DNA of 64,000 bases from CBDCGJ01 sp965238305 (GCA_965238305.1 CBDEHK010000001.1:2790001-2854000); one strand, 5' to 3'. Positions 16,194-24,984 are shown, numbered from the stretch's first letter. Program-made: numbers and translations. The notes: generated by a model not told the origin, from the letters alone.

Positions 16194-17243
16194 GTGTCAA
16201 ACAGTATTACGATTGCATTGGACGCAATGGGGGGCGATGACGCGCCCCGAATCGTTGTTGATGGCGCGGAAATTGCCCGTCAACGACACCCAAATTTGCG
16301 TTTTTTGCTGTTCGGTGATGAGAAACAACTCCAGCCGCTCGTCGATAAGCACGCTTCCTTGCGACCGTTCGTCGAAATCCGCCACACCGATCAAGTCGTC
16401 AAATCTACGGATAAACCCAGTGTCGCGTTAAGGCAACGGCGGGAATCGAGTATGCGTCTCGCGATTAATGCTGTCCGCGATGGGGAAGCAGGGGGAATTG
16501 TATCGGCGGGTAATACCGGCGCCCTTATGGCGATGTCGAAATTTGCGTTGAAAATGTTACCGGGCATTGACAGGCCCGCTATATGCACGGCGTTACCGAC
16601 CGAAACTGGCAAATGTATCGTCCTTGATCTGGGCGCCAATGTCGATTGCGATGCTGACAATCTGGTTCAGTTCGCGTTGATGGGTGCGGCATTTGCGCGT
16701 ACGGATTTAGGCCATGACCGTCCGACTGTTGGGCTTCTGAATATCGGTGAAGAAGAAATTAAGGGTAACGACAACGTCAAAAATGCGTCGATCATCCTGC
16801 GCTCGGCGACCTTGCCTTTTGATTATTACGGTTTCGTCGAAGGGGACGATATTGGCAAAGGCACAGTTGATGTCGTCGTAACTGATGGCTTCACCGGTAA
16901 TGTGGCATTGAAAGTCGCTGAAGGGACAGTGAAGCTTTATAGCTCTTTCCTTCGTTCCATGTTCACAAGCGGCATCTTGGCCCGGTTGTCATATTTTCTT
17001 TCTAGGGGAGCGGTCAAACAACTGCGCAGCCGCTTTGATCCGCGAAATTATAATGGCGCGGTCTTAATCGGCCTGAACGGCATCTCGATAAAAAGTCACG
17101 GTAATACCGATGACTTTGGGTTTGCCGCAGCGATTGACGTCGCGGTCGAGTTAGTTGAGGATGACATGACCGGAAAGATCATCAGAGATTTTGATCGGTT
17201 CGGCGGTATTTCAGTAGACGATGTAGAAGTGGCGGCTTCCTAA
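16194..17243 (+). CDS. plsX: Phosphate acyltransferase PlsX
   Basis: Makes acyl-phosphate from acyl-ACP, the donor for PlsY in the first step of phospholipid synthesis. The 349-aa protein shows ALDAMGGDDAPRIVV at the start, SAGNTGALMA near residue 105, LLNIGEEEIKGN near 183 and VTDGFTGNVALKVAEG near 230, all hallmarks. The start is GTG at 16194, which gives the expected N-terminus. It ends 1 nt before fabH, so the two are likely coupled. Confidence 0.96.
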   Translation: MSNSITIALDAMGGDDAPRIVVDGAEIARQRHPNLRFLLFGDEKQLQPLVDKHASLRPFVEIRHTDQVVKSTDKPSVALRQRRESSMRLAINAVRDGEAGGIVSAGNTGALMAMSKFALKMLPGIDRPAICTALPTETGKCIVLDLGANVDCDADNLVQFALMGAAFARTDLGHDRPTVGLLNIGEEEIKGNDNVKNASIILRSATLPFDYYGFVEGDDIGKGTVDVVVTDGFTGNVALKVAEGTVKLYSSFLRSMFTSGILARLSYFLSRGAVKQLRSRFDPRNYNGAVLIGLNGISIKSHGNTDDFGFAAAIDVAVELVEDDMTGKIIRDFDRFGGISVDDVEVAAS

Positions 17244-17244
17244 C

Positions 17245-18216
17245 ATGATGCGTTCGACGATTATCGGGTGTGGCTCTTACCTCCCTGAACGGGCTTTAAG
17301 CAACGCCGACCTGTCGAAGAAAGTCGATACTAGCCACGAGTGGATTGTCGAACGAACGGGCATCCATTCCCGCCATATTGCGGCAGAAGGCGAATTCACT
17401 TCCGATTTGGCTTTAGCCGCAGCTGAAGCAGCATTGAAAAACGCGGGCATTGATGCGCAAGCGATCGATTTGATCGTCCTAGCAACCGCAACGCCGGATG
17501 AAACCTTTCCGGCGACCGCGACCAGGGTACAGAACCGTTTGGGCCTGCGCGGTATTCCTTCTTTCGATATCCAAGCTGTTTGCACTGGCTTTATCTATGC
17601 GCTTGCGACCGCCGACAATTTTATCCGCGCCGGTCAGGCAAAGAATGTTTTGGTGATTGGCGCCGAGACCTTCTCCCGAATTCTGGACTGGGAAGATCGC
17701 GGCACTTGTGTCTTGTTTGGCGATGGTGCTGGCGCAGTTGTGTTACGGGCAGATAAAGTAAATGGCGATGCCAATCAACGCGGTATCCTGTCGACCCATC
17801 TGCATTCCGACGGCTGCTATCACGATCTGCTTTATGTTGACGGTGGACCGTCTACGACAGGAAAAGCCGGCTATCTGCGCATGAGGGGCAAAGAAGTGTT
17901 CCGCCATGCAGTGACCAATCTCGCGGCAGTAGTTGACGAGGCGTTGAGCGAGAACGGTATGGTGCCAGACGACATCGATTGGTTGGTCCCCCATCAGGCT
18001 AATCGCCGCATCATCGATAGCACTGCCAAAAAACTGAAAATGCCGACTGAAAAAGTTGTCCTAACAGTACACAAACACGGTAATACCTCCGCTGCATCTG
18101 TACCTTTGGCGTTGACGGAAGCAGTCGAAGACGGACGCATCAAACGCGGTGACGTTGTTTTGATGGAAGCAATGGGCGGCGGTTTTACGTGGGGCTCGGC
18201 TCTGGCGCGCTGGTAA
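17245..18216 (+). CDS. fabH: 3-oxoacyl-ACP synthase III (KAS III)
   Basis: Starts type II fatty acid synthesis by condensing acetyl-CoA with malonyl-ACP. The 323-aa thiolase-fold enzyme has the catalytic triad in order: Cys113 in AVCTGF, His in VPHQANRRI, and Asn in KHGNTSAASVP. Two adjacent ATG codons (17245 and 17248) are possible starts. It follows plsX with a 1-nt gap and precedes ihfA. Confidence 0.97.
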   Translation: MMRSTIIGCGSYLPERALSNADLSKKVDTSHEWIVERTGIHSRHIAAEGEFTSDLALAAAEAALKNAGIDAQAIDLIVLATATPDETFPATATRVQNRLGLRGIPSFDIQAVCTGFIYALATADNFIRAGQAKNVLVIGAETFSRILDWEDRGTCVLFGDGAGAVVLRADKVNGDANQRGILSTHLHSDGCYHDLLYVDGGPSTTGKAGYLRMRGKEVFRHAVTNLAAVVDEALSENGMVPDDIDWLVPHQANRRIIDSTAKKLKMPTEKVVLTVHKHGNTSAASVPLALTEAVEDGRIKRGDVVLMEAMGGGFTWGSALARW

Positions 18217-18284
18217 TCCGCACGAGATATTGACGGCTGTGCCCGCAAGCGATACCGTCTCCTTATTCGAAGGGGTGATGAGCA

Positions 18285-18599
18285 ATGAGCGGAAAAACCA
18301 TTACAAGAGCGGATTTGAGCGAAGCGGTATATCAGGAAGTCGGCCTGTCTAGAAGCGAATCAGCGCAATTGGTTGAAACTGTTCTCGAAGAAATTGCTGG
18401 TACGCTAGTGCATGGTGAAACAGTGAAGATTTCGTCTTTCGGTAGTTTCAGCGTGCGCCATAAGAATGGTCGTATGGGTCGCAATCCTAAAACCGGTGAA
18501 GAAGTACCGATAGAACCACGTCGCGTATTGGTCTTCAAACCTTCGCATGTGCTGAAGGAAACGGTTGATCAGTCGCTGTCGTACAACAAACCTGAGTGA
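18285..18599 (+). CDS. ihfA: Integration host factor, alpha subunit
   Basis: DNA-bending protein that pairs with IhfB and kinks DNA at specific sites. The 104-aa member of the HU/IHF family shows TRADLSEAVYQEVGLSRSES, SSFGSFSVRHK and GRNPKTGEEVPIEPRRV, the beta-arm with the intercalating proline. The alpha assignment rests on the N-terminus and on the fabH-ihfA-merR neighbourhood typical of alphaproteobacteria. A GGGGTGAT ribosome site precedes the ATG. Confidence 0.93.
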   Translation: MSGKTITRADLSEAVYQEVGLSRSESAQLVETVLEEIAGTLVHGETVKISSFGSFSVRHKNGRMGRNPKTGEEVPIEPRRVLVFKPSHVLKETVDQSLSYNKPE

Positions 18600-18609
18600 A
18601 ATGAGTTGA

Positions 18610-19110
18610 ATGATGGTCGCTGAAACGGAAAATAAACCGACTCCGCGCAAACCCCAAAAAACCGATACTGCTTTAAAAACGATATCCGAAGCAGCGAATC
18701 AATTGTCCGTGCCGCAGCACGTGCTGCGGTTTTGGGAAAGCAAGTTCAGTCAAATCAAACCCATGAAGAGAGCCGGCGGCCGCCGCTACTACCGTCCGGA
18801 GGATATCGATCTACTGCGCGGTATTCAGTTTTTTCTGCATATCCAGGGATACACCATCAAAGGTCTTCAGAAACTCATTCGTGAGACAAATGTGCGCGCT
18901 ATTCAAGAAGCCGGGAATGATTTACGCCTGGGCCGTTTGATCGCCGGTGTCCCGGAATCTGTTGCCGTCGAAGCCGGCGCTACGCCCAGCAGCACGCAAG
19001 GTCAACTTGAACTCGGTGGCATGTCAAAAGCGCAGAAGACCGTCTTGAACAAAGCCATTCGGTCTTTGAGCAAAGCACGCGACGAACTTCAAAAAGCTGC
19101 CGGCACTTAA
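18610..19110 (+). CDS. MerR-family transcriptional regulator
   Basis: A 166-aa regulator with an N-terminal winged-helix MerR domain: ISEAANQLSVPQHVLRFWES, then the wing RAGGRRYYRPEDIDLLRGI. The C-terminal part is short and lacks cysteine metal sites, so an effector cannot be predicted. It lies directly after ihfA, where alphaproteobacteria commonly carry this gene. Its tail has a basic helix SKAQKTVLNKAIRSLSKARDE. Start is the first of two ATG codons 3 nt apart (18610, 18613). Confidence 0.88.
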   Translation: MMVAETENKPTPRKPQKTDTALKTISEAANQLSVPQHVLRFWESKFSQIKPMKRAGGRRYYRPEDIDLLRGIQFFLHIQGYTIKGLQKLIRETNVRAIQEAGNDLRLGRLIAGVPESVAVEAGATPSSTQGQLELGGMSKAQKTVLNKAIRSLSKARDELQKAAGT

Positions 19111-19143
19111 GAATCTTCATTATTATTTCGATTGGGGGACGTT

Positions 19144-20010
19144 ATGTCAGGACGGCTCGATAGTAAAGTTGCGATTGTCACTGGCGGTGCCAGCGGAATT
19201 GGCCGCGCCACTGTATTGAGATTTCTGTCCGAAGGTGCCGCGGTTGCCGTCGCCGACATGAATATAGACAACAACAACAAAATATTCGCCGACGCACAGG
19301 CGCTAGGTTTCGGCGATAAAATAGCGATCTTCCGAACAGACGTTTCAGATGAAAGCGATATTGAAACACTTGTTGCCGGGACTGTGGTGGATTTTGGTCG
19401 TCTCGACATCATCTTCAACAATGCCGGGGTTGGCGGTGCGGTTGGGCCGGTGACCGACCTATCCGTGAAAGACTGGGATTACACGTTTGAAGTTTTGGTG
19501 CGTGGCGTATTTTTGGGGATCAAGCACGCGGCCAGGCAAATGCGTAGCCAGGGCGAGGGTGGTAGCATTATTTGTACGGCCTCCATCGCCGGAATTACTG
19601 CGAATAGCGGACCGATGGCTTATTCCGCGGCCAAAGCAGGCGTCGCCAATTTGGCTAAATCGGCGGCCGTCGAATTGGCGCCAGATAGAATTCGCGTCAA
19701 CGCGATTGCACCCGGTCTGATCCTGACGCCGCTGGTTTATGGTGGTGATGCCAGCCGGGTGCCACAGGAAATGCGCGCTAAACAACCTTGGCCGGAAGCG
19801 GGGCGACCCGAAGATATCGCGGCGACCGCTTTGTTTTTAGCCAGCAACGATAGCCAGTTTATTACCGGCGAAACCATCGTCGTCGATGGCGGCCTGACGG
19901 CGGCGGGACCAAATCTGTGGGGGGACCGTGAACATAATGTGTTTTTGAAAAACAAAGGCGTCAATCGCGGCGGTACTGGCGAACAATCAGAAATTCAGCC
20001 TTTGGAGTGA
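19144..20010 (+). CDS. Short-chain dehydrogenase/reductase
   Basis: A 288-aa NAD(P)-dependent oxidoreductase of the classical SDR family. The cofactor motif TGGASGIG is near residue 15, NNAGVGG near 89, the catalytic Ser in CTASIAG, and Tyr-x3-Lys in AYSAAKAG. VDGG near the C-terminus is typical of the FabG-like branch. Asp in VADMN after strand 2 favours NAD over NADP. The substrate is unknown. The ATG at 19144 follows GGGGGA; an in-frame TTG at 19132 is less likely. Confidence 0.88.
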   Translation: MSGRLDSKVAIVTGGASGIGRATVLRFLSEGAAVAVADMNIDNNNKIFADAQALGFGDKIAIFRTDVSDESDIETLVAGTVVDFGRLDIIFNNAGVGGAVGPVTDLSVKDWDYTFEVLVRGVFLGIKHAARQMRSQGEGGSIICTASIAGITANSGPMAYSAAKAGVANLAKSAAVELAPDRIRVNAIAPGLILTPLVYGGDASRVPQEMRAKQPWPEAGRPEDIAATALFLASNDSQFITGETIVVDGGLTAAGPNLWGDREHNVFLKNKGVNRGGTGEQSEIQPLE

Positions 20011-20112
20011 ATACACTAAGTCTATTCACTAAGTATAGTTGAAATTGGCCAATATTTTGGTAACTATATTATTGATCTATAGAATACTATGTAGAAACCG
20101 CGAACAGTGCTG

Positions 20113-20142
20113 TTGACTCTTAAGGTTAATGATTCGTTAATA
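20113..20142 (+). promoter_or_regulatory. Possible promoter for the secreted unknown at 20222
   Basis: TTGACT (20113-20118), 18-nt spacer, TTAATA (20137-20142), in an A/T-rich 210-bp gap. Confidence 0.35.
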
Positions 20143-20173
20143 CTCACCAGAGGGCTTGAGCTTCGTATATGAA

Positions 20174-20188
20174 ATCAAAAATTTTGAT
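20174..20188. repeat. Perfect 7-bp inverted repeat in the leader of the secreted gene
   Basis: ATCAAAA and TTTTGAT flank a single central A. It lies 34 nt upstream of the start at 20222, downstream of the possible promoter, and could be an operator or a weak RNA hairpin. Confidence 0.4.
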
Positions 20189-20221
20189 GTCAATACTTGC
20201 AAATAGGGAAGGGTGTACAAA

Positions 20222-20932
20222 ATGAATAAATTTATCATAAGTGCGGCCTGTGCCGCGATCATCGCAACAATGTCCGGTGGGGCATCGGCGCAGTCCGCGA
20301 AATTCGCCGCCAGCTGGGACACTGATGAAGTGGCTACTCTTGCTGCAACATCGGCTTGTGTTGACAGTGCCTGTTCAGGTCAAGACGAGACGACTGAAGC
20401 TGAAGTGGAAATGGCGCAAATTCACATTGGCGCAAGCAAATCGGTTTTGATCAGCGTGTCGTCTGAAGTGGGTATCTATATGATGACAACAGCCAAGGGC
20501 GGCAAAAACAACAGCGACGGAGATTTTTCCTCGTCGGCCATGGGCGAAGGTAATGTCGATGTAACCTTGTCTCTGATTGATCAAGCTTCCGGCGACGAAT
20601 GTTCTATTGCGCCAAATTCGACAATCACGCTTAAGAACGAAATGCGGAAATTGACTGTCTCCGGTGGCGGTACTTTTGCTGATACTGATGATGAATTCTG
20701 GATTGAAGTTGGTATCGAAACAAATAGCGCAGGCGCTCATCATTTTGAGTTCATTGGCGTCGAATGTGGTCAAGGCACGTATGACTTGACGGCGACGTTC
20801 GACCTAACGGCAATCGCTGAAGCCTTGGGCGTTTCTTCCAGTGCGGAAGTTGTGGTCACGCTGGGCGACCGCTTGGTCAGCATGCAAGAAGTGCGTGCGG
20901 TCAAAGGCAGCTTGGTATCCGACGGCGATTGA
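20222..20932 (+). CDS. Secreted acidic protein of unknown function
   Basis: A 236-aa precursor with a clear Sec signal peptide, basic MNK then a hydrophobic core, ending near GGASA before QSAKF. The mature part is rich in Ser, Thr, Asp, Glu and Gly. It contains four cysteines, in the pairs SACVDSAC and, much later, DECS and VECGQG, that could form disulfides. Predicted beta content is high. I do not recognise the family. The ATG at 20222 follows GGAAGGG. It is a lone unit with its own possible promoter and terminator. Confidence 0.8.
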   Translation: MNKFIISAACAAIIATMSGGASAQSAKFAASWDTDEVATLAATSACVDSACSGQDETTEAEVEMAQIHIGASKSVLISVSSEVGIYMMTTAKGGKNNSDGDFSSSAMGEGNVDVTLSLIDQASGDECSIAPNSTITLKNEMRKLTVSGGGTFADTDDEFWIEVGIETNSAGAHHFEFIGVECGQGTYDLTATFDLTAIAEALGVSSSAEVVVTLGDRLVSMQEVRAVKGSLVSDGD

Positions 20933-20966
20933 TACTGGCGCAAGCAGACTAGTTTAATCATGTTGA

Positions 20967-20995
20967 TGGCCGGCCCCAATTGGGCCGGTCATTTT
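20967..20995 (+). terminator. Terminator after the secreted unknown
   Basis: A G+C-rich stem TGGCCGG...CCGGTCA closes around CAATTG with one bulged C, followed by TTTT. It lies 34 nt after the stop at 20932. Confidence 0.7.
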
Positions 20996-21059
20996 CTTGT
21001 ATGACGCTGGTCGAAGGTTGAGTTCACTCGTATTGGCTCCTGAGACCCGAAACTAGCTC

Positions 21060-21088
21060 TTGCGTGAATTCGGAAAAGTTCCTAATAA
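21060..21088 (+). promoter_or_regulatory. Promoter for tRNA-Pro
   Basis: TTGCGT (21060-21065) and TAATAA (21083-21088) are 17 nt apart. The tRNA begins 20 nt after the -10 box. Confidence 0.45.
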
Positions 21089-21108
21089 CTGCCTTGGTTT
21101 TTGCATAG

Positions 21109-21185
21109 CGGAGAGTAGCGCAGCCTGGTAGCGCACTTGTCTGGGGGACAAGGGGTCGTGGGTTCGAATCCCGCCTCTCCGACCA
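21109..21185 (+). tRNA. tRNA-Pro (anticodon GGG)
   Basis: Full cloverleaf. Acceptor CGGAGAG pairs with CTCTCCG, the anticodon stem CTTGT/ACAAG encloses loop CTGGGGG, and the T arm is GTGGGTTCGAATCCCGC. The CCA end is encoded. It reads CCC (and CCU by wobble). It sits between its own likely promoter and a perfect terminator hairpin. Confidence 0.97.
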
Positions 21186-21190
21186 TAATA

Positions 21191-21226
21191 ACAAAGGGCG
21201 GTAAAGTCTTACCGCCCTTTGTTTTT
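21191..21226 (+). terminator. Rho-independent terminator after tRNA-Pro
   Basis: A perfect 14-bp stem, ACAAAGGGCGGTAA with its complement, a 4-nt loop AGTC and a short T-run. It lies 5 nt after the tRNA. Confidence 0.92.
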
Positions 21227-21238
21227 ACTAGCGGATAA

Positions 21239-22240
21239 ATGAGTATGAAGTCCGAACGACCGATTGCAATTTGGCTGCTTTTTGTTGCCGCATTGGTGTT
21301 TTGCATGGTGGTGCTTGGTGGCGCGACCCGGCTGACGCATTCCGGTCTGTCGATGGTCGAATGGAAACCAATCATGGGTGTTTTGCCGCCGCTTAGCGGC
21401 GCTGAATGGCAAGCGACATTCGAAAGATATCAACAATTTCCAGAATATCAAAAAATCAACAAAGGCATGACCTTGCCTGCGTTCAAACGGATCTTCGTCT
21501 TTGAATATTCTCACCGGATTCTCGGCCGCTTGATTGGTTTTGCATTTGCGCTGCCGTTCCTGATTTTTCTTCTAACTAAGAGAATTCGCAAACATCGCGC
21601 CCCCGGTCTTATTGGCTTGTTCATCTTAGGTGGACTGCAAGGTGGCATTGGTTGGTGGATGGTGGCAAGTGGCCTGGTCGACCAGCCCGATGTTAGCCAT
21701 TATCGTTTGACGTTGCATCTAGGGGTCGCCATCGCGATCTTCGGGGCGTTGTTCTGGATTGCGCTTAACATCCTGCGGGATGAAGCCGGAAAATCGTCGG
21801 TCGGCGGGGCTCGATTGGCCATGACAGCGATCATTGTTGTTTTTGTACAGATGTTGATCGGCGCTATGGTGGCGGGGCTGGATGCAGGTTTTATTTACAA
21901 TACTTTCCCCGATATGAATGGCCAGTTCCTGGCCGAGGATATTTGGCACCTAACGCCGGGTTGGCACAATTTAGTGGAAAACCCCGCGACCGTACAATTC
22001 GCGCACCGGATCGGGGCTTATGTAGCCACCGGTGTCATTTTGCTGGCTTGGTGGCAGGGACGGACGCAAGCACCGTTTGCTGCCAATTTCAATGTGCTCA
22101 TGCTGGCATTGCAATTCGCCCTCGGCGTCGTGACCTTGATTTTGGTGGTGCCGCTTAGTTTGGGCATAGCCCATCAGGCAGTTGCTCTGCTATTATTTGC
22201 CAGCAGTATTTACGTTGCCCATAAATTACGGACAGCATAG
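21239..22240 (+). CDS. ctaA: Heme A synthase
   Basis: Inner-membrane enzyme (COX15/CtaA) that oxidises the C8 methyl of heme O to a formyl group, giving heme A for aa3-type cytochrome c oxidase. At 333 aa with about eight membrane segments it matches the long type 2 form of alphaproteobacteria and mitochondria. Conserved heme-ligand histidines are visible in YSHRILGRLIG, LTLHLGVAI, FAHRIGAY and AHQAVAL, and the loop GLSMVEWKPIMG is characteristic. It starts just after the tRNA-Pro terminator. Its presence implies a heme-A oxidase in the organism. Confidence 0.95.
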   Translation: MSMKSERPIAIWLLFVAALVFCMVVLGGATRLTHSGLSMVEWKPIMGVLPPLSGAEWQATFERYQQFPEYQKINKGMTLPAFKRIFVFEYSHRILGRLIGFAFALPFLIFLLTKRIRKHRAPGLIGLFILGGLQGGIGWWMVASGLVDQPDVSHYRLTLHLGVAIAIFGALFWIALNILRDEAGKSSVGGARLAMTAIIVVFVQMLIGAMVAGLDAGFIYNTFPDMNGQFLAEDIWHLTPGWHNLVENPATVQFAHRIGAYVATGVILLAWWQGRTQAPFAANFNVLMLALQFALGVVTLILVVPLSLGIAHQAVALLLFASSIYVAHKLRTA

Positions 22241-22266
22241 TTTACGATTTTCGTTGAAAGGGAATC

Positions 22267-23472
22267 ATGTCACCACAGTCATCGACCGTGGTCACGCTGG
22301 CTTTTGCTAGTTTGGCCCATTCATTCTCTCATATGTTCGTCCTGTTTTTCGCGACCGTTGTACTGGTGCTGGAAGCGGAATGGGGCTTGAGTTATGCCGA
22401 ATTGATGGCGTTGTCGATTCCGGGCGCGGTGCTCTATGGTGTCTGTGCCTTACCGGCTGGATGGATAAGCGACAAATGGAGCGGCTCCGGGATGATGGCG
22501 TTGTTTTTCATCGGCACTGGTGCTGCGTCCATTCTGACCGGATTTGCTCAAAGCCCGCTGGGCTTAGCAGTGGGTTTGGCCCTGATCGGTGTATGTTCGT
22601 CGATCTATCATCCCGTCGGTATTCCCTGGTTGATCAAACATAGCAAAAATCATGCCCGAGCTTTGGGCATCAATGGCTTGTTTGGCAGCGCTGGCACGGC
22701 CGCTGCCGCGCTTGTCGCCGGCTTTCTGGCGGAACTGTATGGCTGGCGTAGCGCCTTCATAGTACCCGGCGTGATAGCGTTGGGGGTTGGCGGTTTGTTT
22801 GTATTCGGTCAGTTACGTGGTTGGGTGATTGAGCGGGAAGGCGAGGCCGCCCCAGGCGCGGAGCAAAGCACCGTCGATCGCCGCCGGGTATTCGCCATTC
22901 TGGCCCTCACAGTGCTTGCAACCGGGTTGATTTTTCAAGTTTTGTCCTATGCGCTACCCAAGATATTCGAGGAACGTCTGGTAGCCGATATGTCGTTGGC
23001 CGAAATCGGCGGGCTGGTCTCCCTTTGTTATGGTGTCAGTGCAGTAACCCAGTTACTCGGCGGCGAATTGGCCGAACGCTATTCGAAAAAATGGGTCTAT
23101 GTTTTTGCTTTGGGCATCCAAGCGCCGACCGCATTGGCGGCTTATTTCCTGGTCGGGCCGGCGTTAGTGGTGGTAATGGCGCTGTTCGTCAGTTTTAACG
23201 TCATTGGCCAACCGGCGGAAAATGCGCTGCTTGCCCGCTTTACGCCGCTCAGTATGCGCGGCCGCATCTACGGCGTGAAATTCGTCTTGACCCTGGGCGT
23301 CAGTGCTATTGGCGTTGGTTTGATCCCCCTTGTGCACGCGACGCTGGGCTCCCTCGATAGCTTGTTTTTCATTTTGGCGTTGTTCGCCTTTGTTGCTTTC
23401 TGGGCTGGCTATTTTATTCCCGCAGGCCGCGATCTTGCAGCCGCGCCAGATCCCGTGGCCGGAAGCGACTGA
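22267..23472 (+). CDS. MFS permease, distantly fosmidomycin-resistance-like
   Basis: A 401-aa transporter with about twelve membrane helices. GWISDKWSGSGM is the motif A loop, and CSSIYHPVGIPWLIK after helix 4 is reminiscent of the Fsr/MFS group with a conserved YHP/FHP motif. The substrate is unknown. An AAAGGGA ribosome site precedes the ATG. Its last base is the first base of the next start codon (TGATG), so it is translationally coupled to the histidine phosphatase that follows. Confidence 0.8.
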   Translation: MSPQSSTVVTLAFASLAHSFSHMFVLFFATVVLVLEAEWGLSYAELMALSIPGAVLYGVCALPAGWISDKWSGSGMMALFFIGTGAASILTGFAQSPLGLAVGLALIGVCSSIYHPVGIPWLIKHSKNHARALGINGLFGSAGTAAAALVAGFLAELYGWRSAFIVPGVIALGVGGLFVFGQLRGWVIEREGEAAPGAEQSTVDRRRVFAILALTVLATGLIFQVLSYALPKIFEERLVADMSLAEIGGLVSLCYGVSAVTQLLGGELAERYSKKWVYVFALGIQAPTALAAYFLVGPALVVVMALFVSFNVIGQPAENALLARFTPLSMRGRIYGVKFVLTLGVSAIGVGLIPLVHATLGSLDSLFFILALFAFVAFWAGYFIPAGRDLAAAPDPVAGSD

Positions 23473-24056
23473 TGCTTCTGACTCGCCATGGCGAAACCAT
23501 CTGGAACCGGATTGGCCGCATGCAAGGGGCGCTCGACAGTCCTTTGACACGCAAGGGCATCGCACAGGCCAAAAGGGTCGCAGAAACATTGAACGCCAAT
23601 CTCAGTGGCGATATCAAACTACGGATGATCGCCAGTCCGCAGGGCCGCGCCTATCAAACGGCGGTAATTATTGCGGAGGGGATTGGCCAAGATCCGGTGA
23701 AAATTGAGCAAGATAAGACCTTGCGCGAAGTCGATTGGGGCGAATGGAATGGTCTGACGCGATCTGAGATCGCGTACCGCGATCCCGAAATTTGGCTCGC
23801 TCGCCAACATGACAAATGGTCGACACGGCCCAAGAATGGCGAAAGTTACCAAGACTTGGCGGATCGACTGGCGACCTGGCTTGCCGATCATCAAGACGAC
23901 CGGGCCTTGATGGTAGTTGCCCATGGCGCTGTCAGCCGGGTTCTGCGCGGGCTCTATTTGCAATTACCCCGCGATGAGATATTAACGCTGGAAGAACCGC
24001 AGGGTGTCTATTTCGACTTCCGCAATGGACAAATCACCCGCCATCCCGAAGCCTAA
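23472..24056 (+). CDS. Histidine phosphatase family protein, copy 1
   Basis: A 194-aa phosphoglycerate-mutase-like phosphatase. The phospho-accepting His6 is in LTRHGETIWN. The other core residues are Arg in SPQGRAYQTA, Glu in LREVDWGEW, and the second His in VVAHGAVSRV. The substrate is not predictable; relatives act on ribazole phosphate, sugar phosphates or other small phosphates. It overlaps the permease gene by one base and is followed 16 nt later by a paralogue. Confidence 0.88.
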   Translation: MLLTRHGETIWNRIGRMQGALDSPLTRKGIAQAKRVAETLNANLSGDIKLRMIASPQGRAYQTAVIIAEGIGQDPVKIEQDKTLREVDWGEWNGLTRSEIAYRDPEIWLARQHDKWSTRPKNGESYQDLADRLATWLADHQDDRALMVVAHGAVSRVLRGLYLQLPRDEILTLEEPQGVYFDFRNGQITRHPEA

Positions 24057-24072
24057 GTCAGGAATTCATTCA

Positions 24073-24675
24073 ATGTATGTTATTCGCCACGGTCAAACTG
24101 TGTGGAACCGCGCCCGTATCATTCAGGGGCAACAGCAATCGGTTCTGACCCGTGACGGCATCGAACAGGCCGAAGCGATGGGGCGAACTTTAGCTTTACA
24201 TCTCAAGCAACGGGGCAAGCAAATTTCCGACATGCATATGATTGCCAGCCCCTTGGCGCGATCATATCAAACCGCGTCGGTGATCGCAGAAAATATTGGC
24301 TATGATCCAGTTGCGATTGAACGTGACGACTTACTGAAAGAGATCGGTTTTGGCGATTGGGAAACCCGCCATTGGTCCGAGATCGGCGAGAATGAAGGTG
24401 ACGCCGTTGAACAGTGGCGCGCCGAACGCTTTAGCTATCGCCCACCAGGTGGTGAAAATTATCCCGACGTGATTGCTCGCCTGCGCACCTGGCTTGGCGG
24501 ATTGGAGGGGTGGGAAAATCTGATTATCGTCGCTCATGGTGTTGTCAATCAGATCCTTCGCGGCCTCCATGCGCAAACAGCTGAACTTGATATTCCGAGC
24601 CTGGATGTGCCCCAGGACGCTTTCTATCGACTGGTCGAGGGCGGCATCGAGCGGATAGAAACAGAATTAGGATAG
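24073..24675 (+). CDS. Histidine phosphatase family protein, copy 2
   Basis: A 200-aa paralogue of the gene just upstream, with MYVIRHGQTVWNRARIIQG, SPLARSYQTASVIAE, LKEIGFGDWE and VAHGVVNQIL, so all four catalytic residues are kept. Shared blocks such as MIASP-x2-R-x-YQTA, VIAE-x-IG-x-DPV and LTR-x-GI-x-QA show tandem duplication. The ATG at 24073 follows AGGA; an open extension back to 24004 would overlap copy 1 and is less likely. It is convergent with the yciI-like gene. Confidence 0.88.
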   Translation: MYVIRHGQTVWNRARIIQGQQQSVLTRDGIEQAEAMGRTLALHLKQRGKQISDMHMIASPLARSYQTASVIAENIGYDPVAIERDDLLKEIGFGDWETRHWSEIGENEGDAVEQWRAERFSYRPPGGENYPDVIARLRTWLGGLEGWENLIIVAHGVVNQILRGLHAQTAELDIPSLDVPQDAFYRLVEGGIERIETELG

Positions 24676-24687
24676 TCCCTTTGGGGC

Positions 24688-24984
24688 TTAAAAAAACTTC
24701 TCAAAATTGAAGAAGGCTTTGCGCCAGGGCTCGACCCGCGTGGTTTCGAACAAGCCGGCTTTGGCGAAAGGATCGCCCGCCGCGAAAGCTTCGGCTTCGG
24801 CCCGATCCTCGGTATCCAGAATGATGACGCTGCCAAAGGCACTTTGACCGTCGTCGCTTAACATCGCACCGCCGGCCAGAAGTTTATCCAGGTGATTTGA
24901 CAAGTATTTAAGATGGTCCGGTCGGTTGTCTGTGCGGATGCTACTGGAATCCGGTTTATCCATCGCGATAACGATAAATGGCAT
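24688..24984 (-). CDS. YciI-like protein
   Basis: A 98-aa single-domain protein of the YciI/YCII family, dimeric ferredoxin-like proteins of mostly unknown biochemistry. Recognised from MPFIVIAMDKPDS, the HLKYL helix, GGAMLSDDGQSAFGSVIIL, and the terminal AEAFAAGDPFAKAGLFE. The conserved His (RPDHLKYL) and Asp (GDPF) of the putative active site are present. A GGAGGG ribosome site lies 8 nt upstream. It is last in the minus-strand operon that begins with the crotonase-like gene. Confidence 0.85.
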   Translation of the reverse strand: MPFIVIAMDKPDSSSIRTDNRPDHLKYLSNHLDKLLAGGAMLSDDGQSAFGSVIILDTEDRAEAEAFAAGDPFAKAGLFETTRVEPWRKAFFNFEKFF

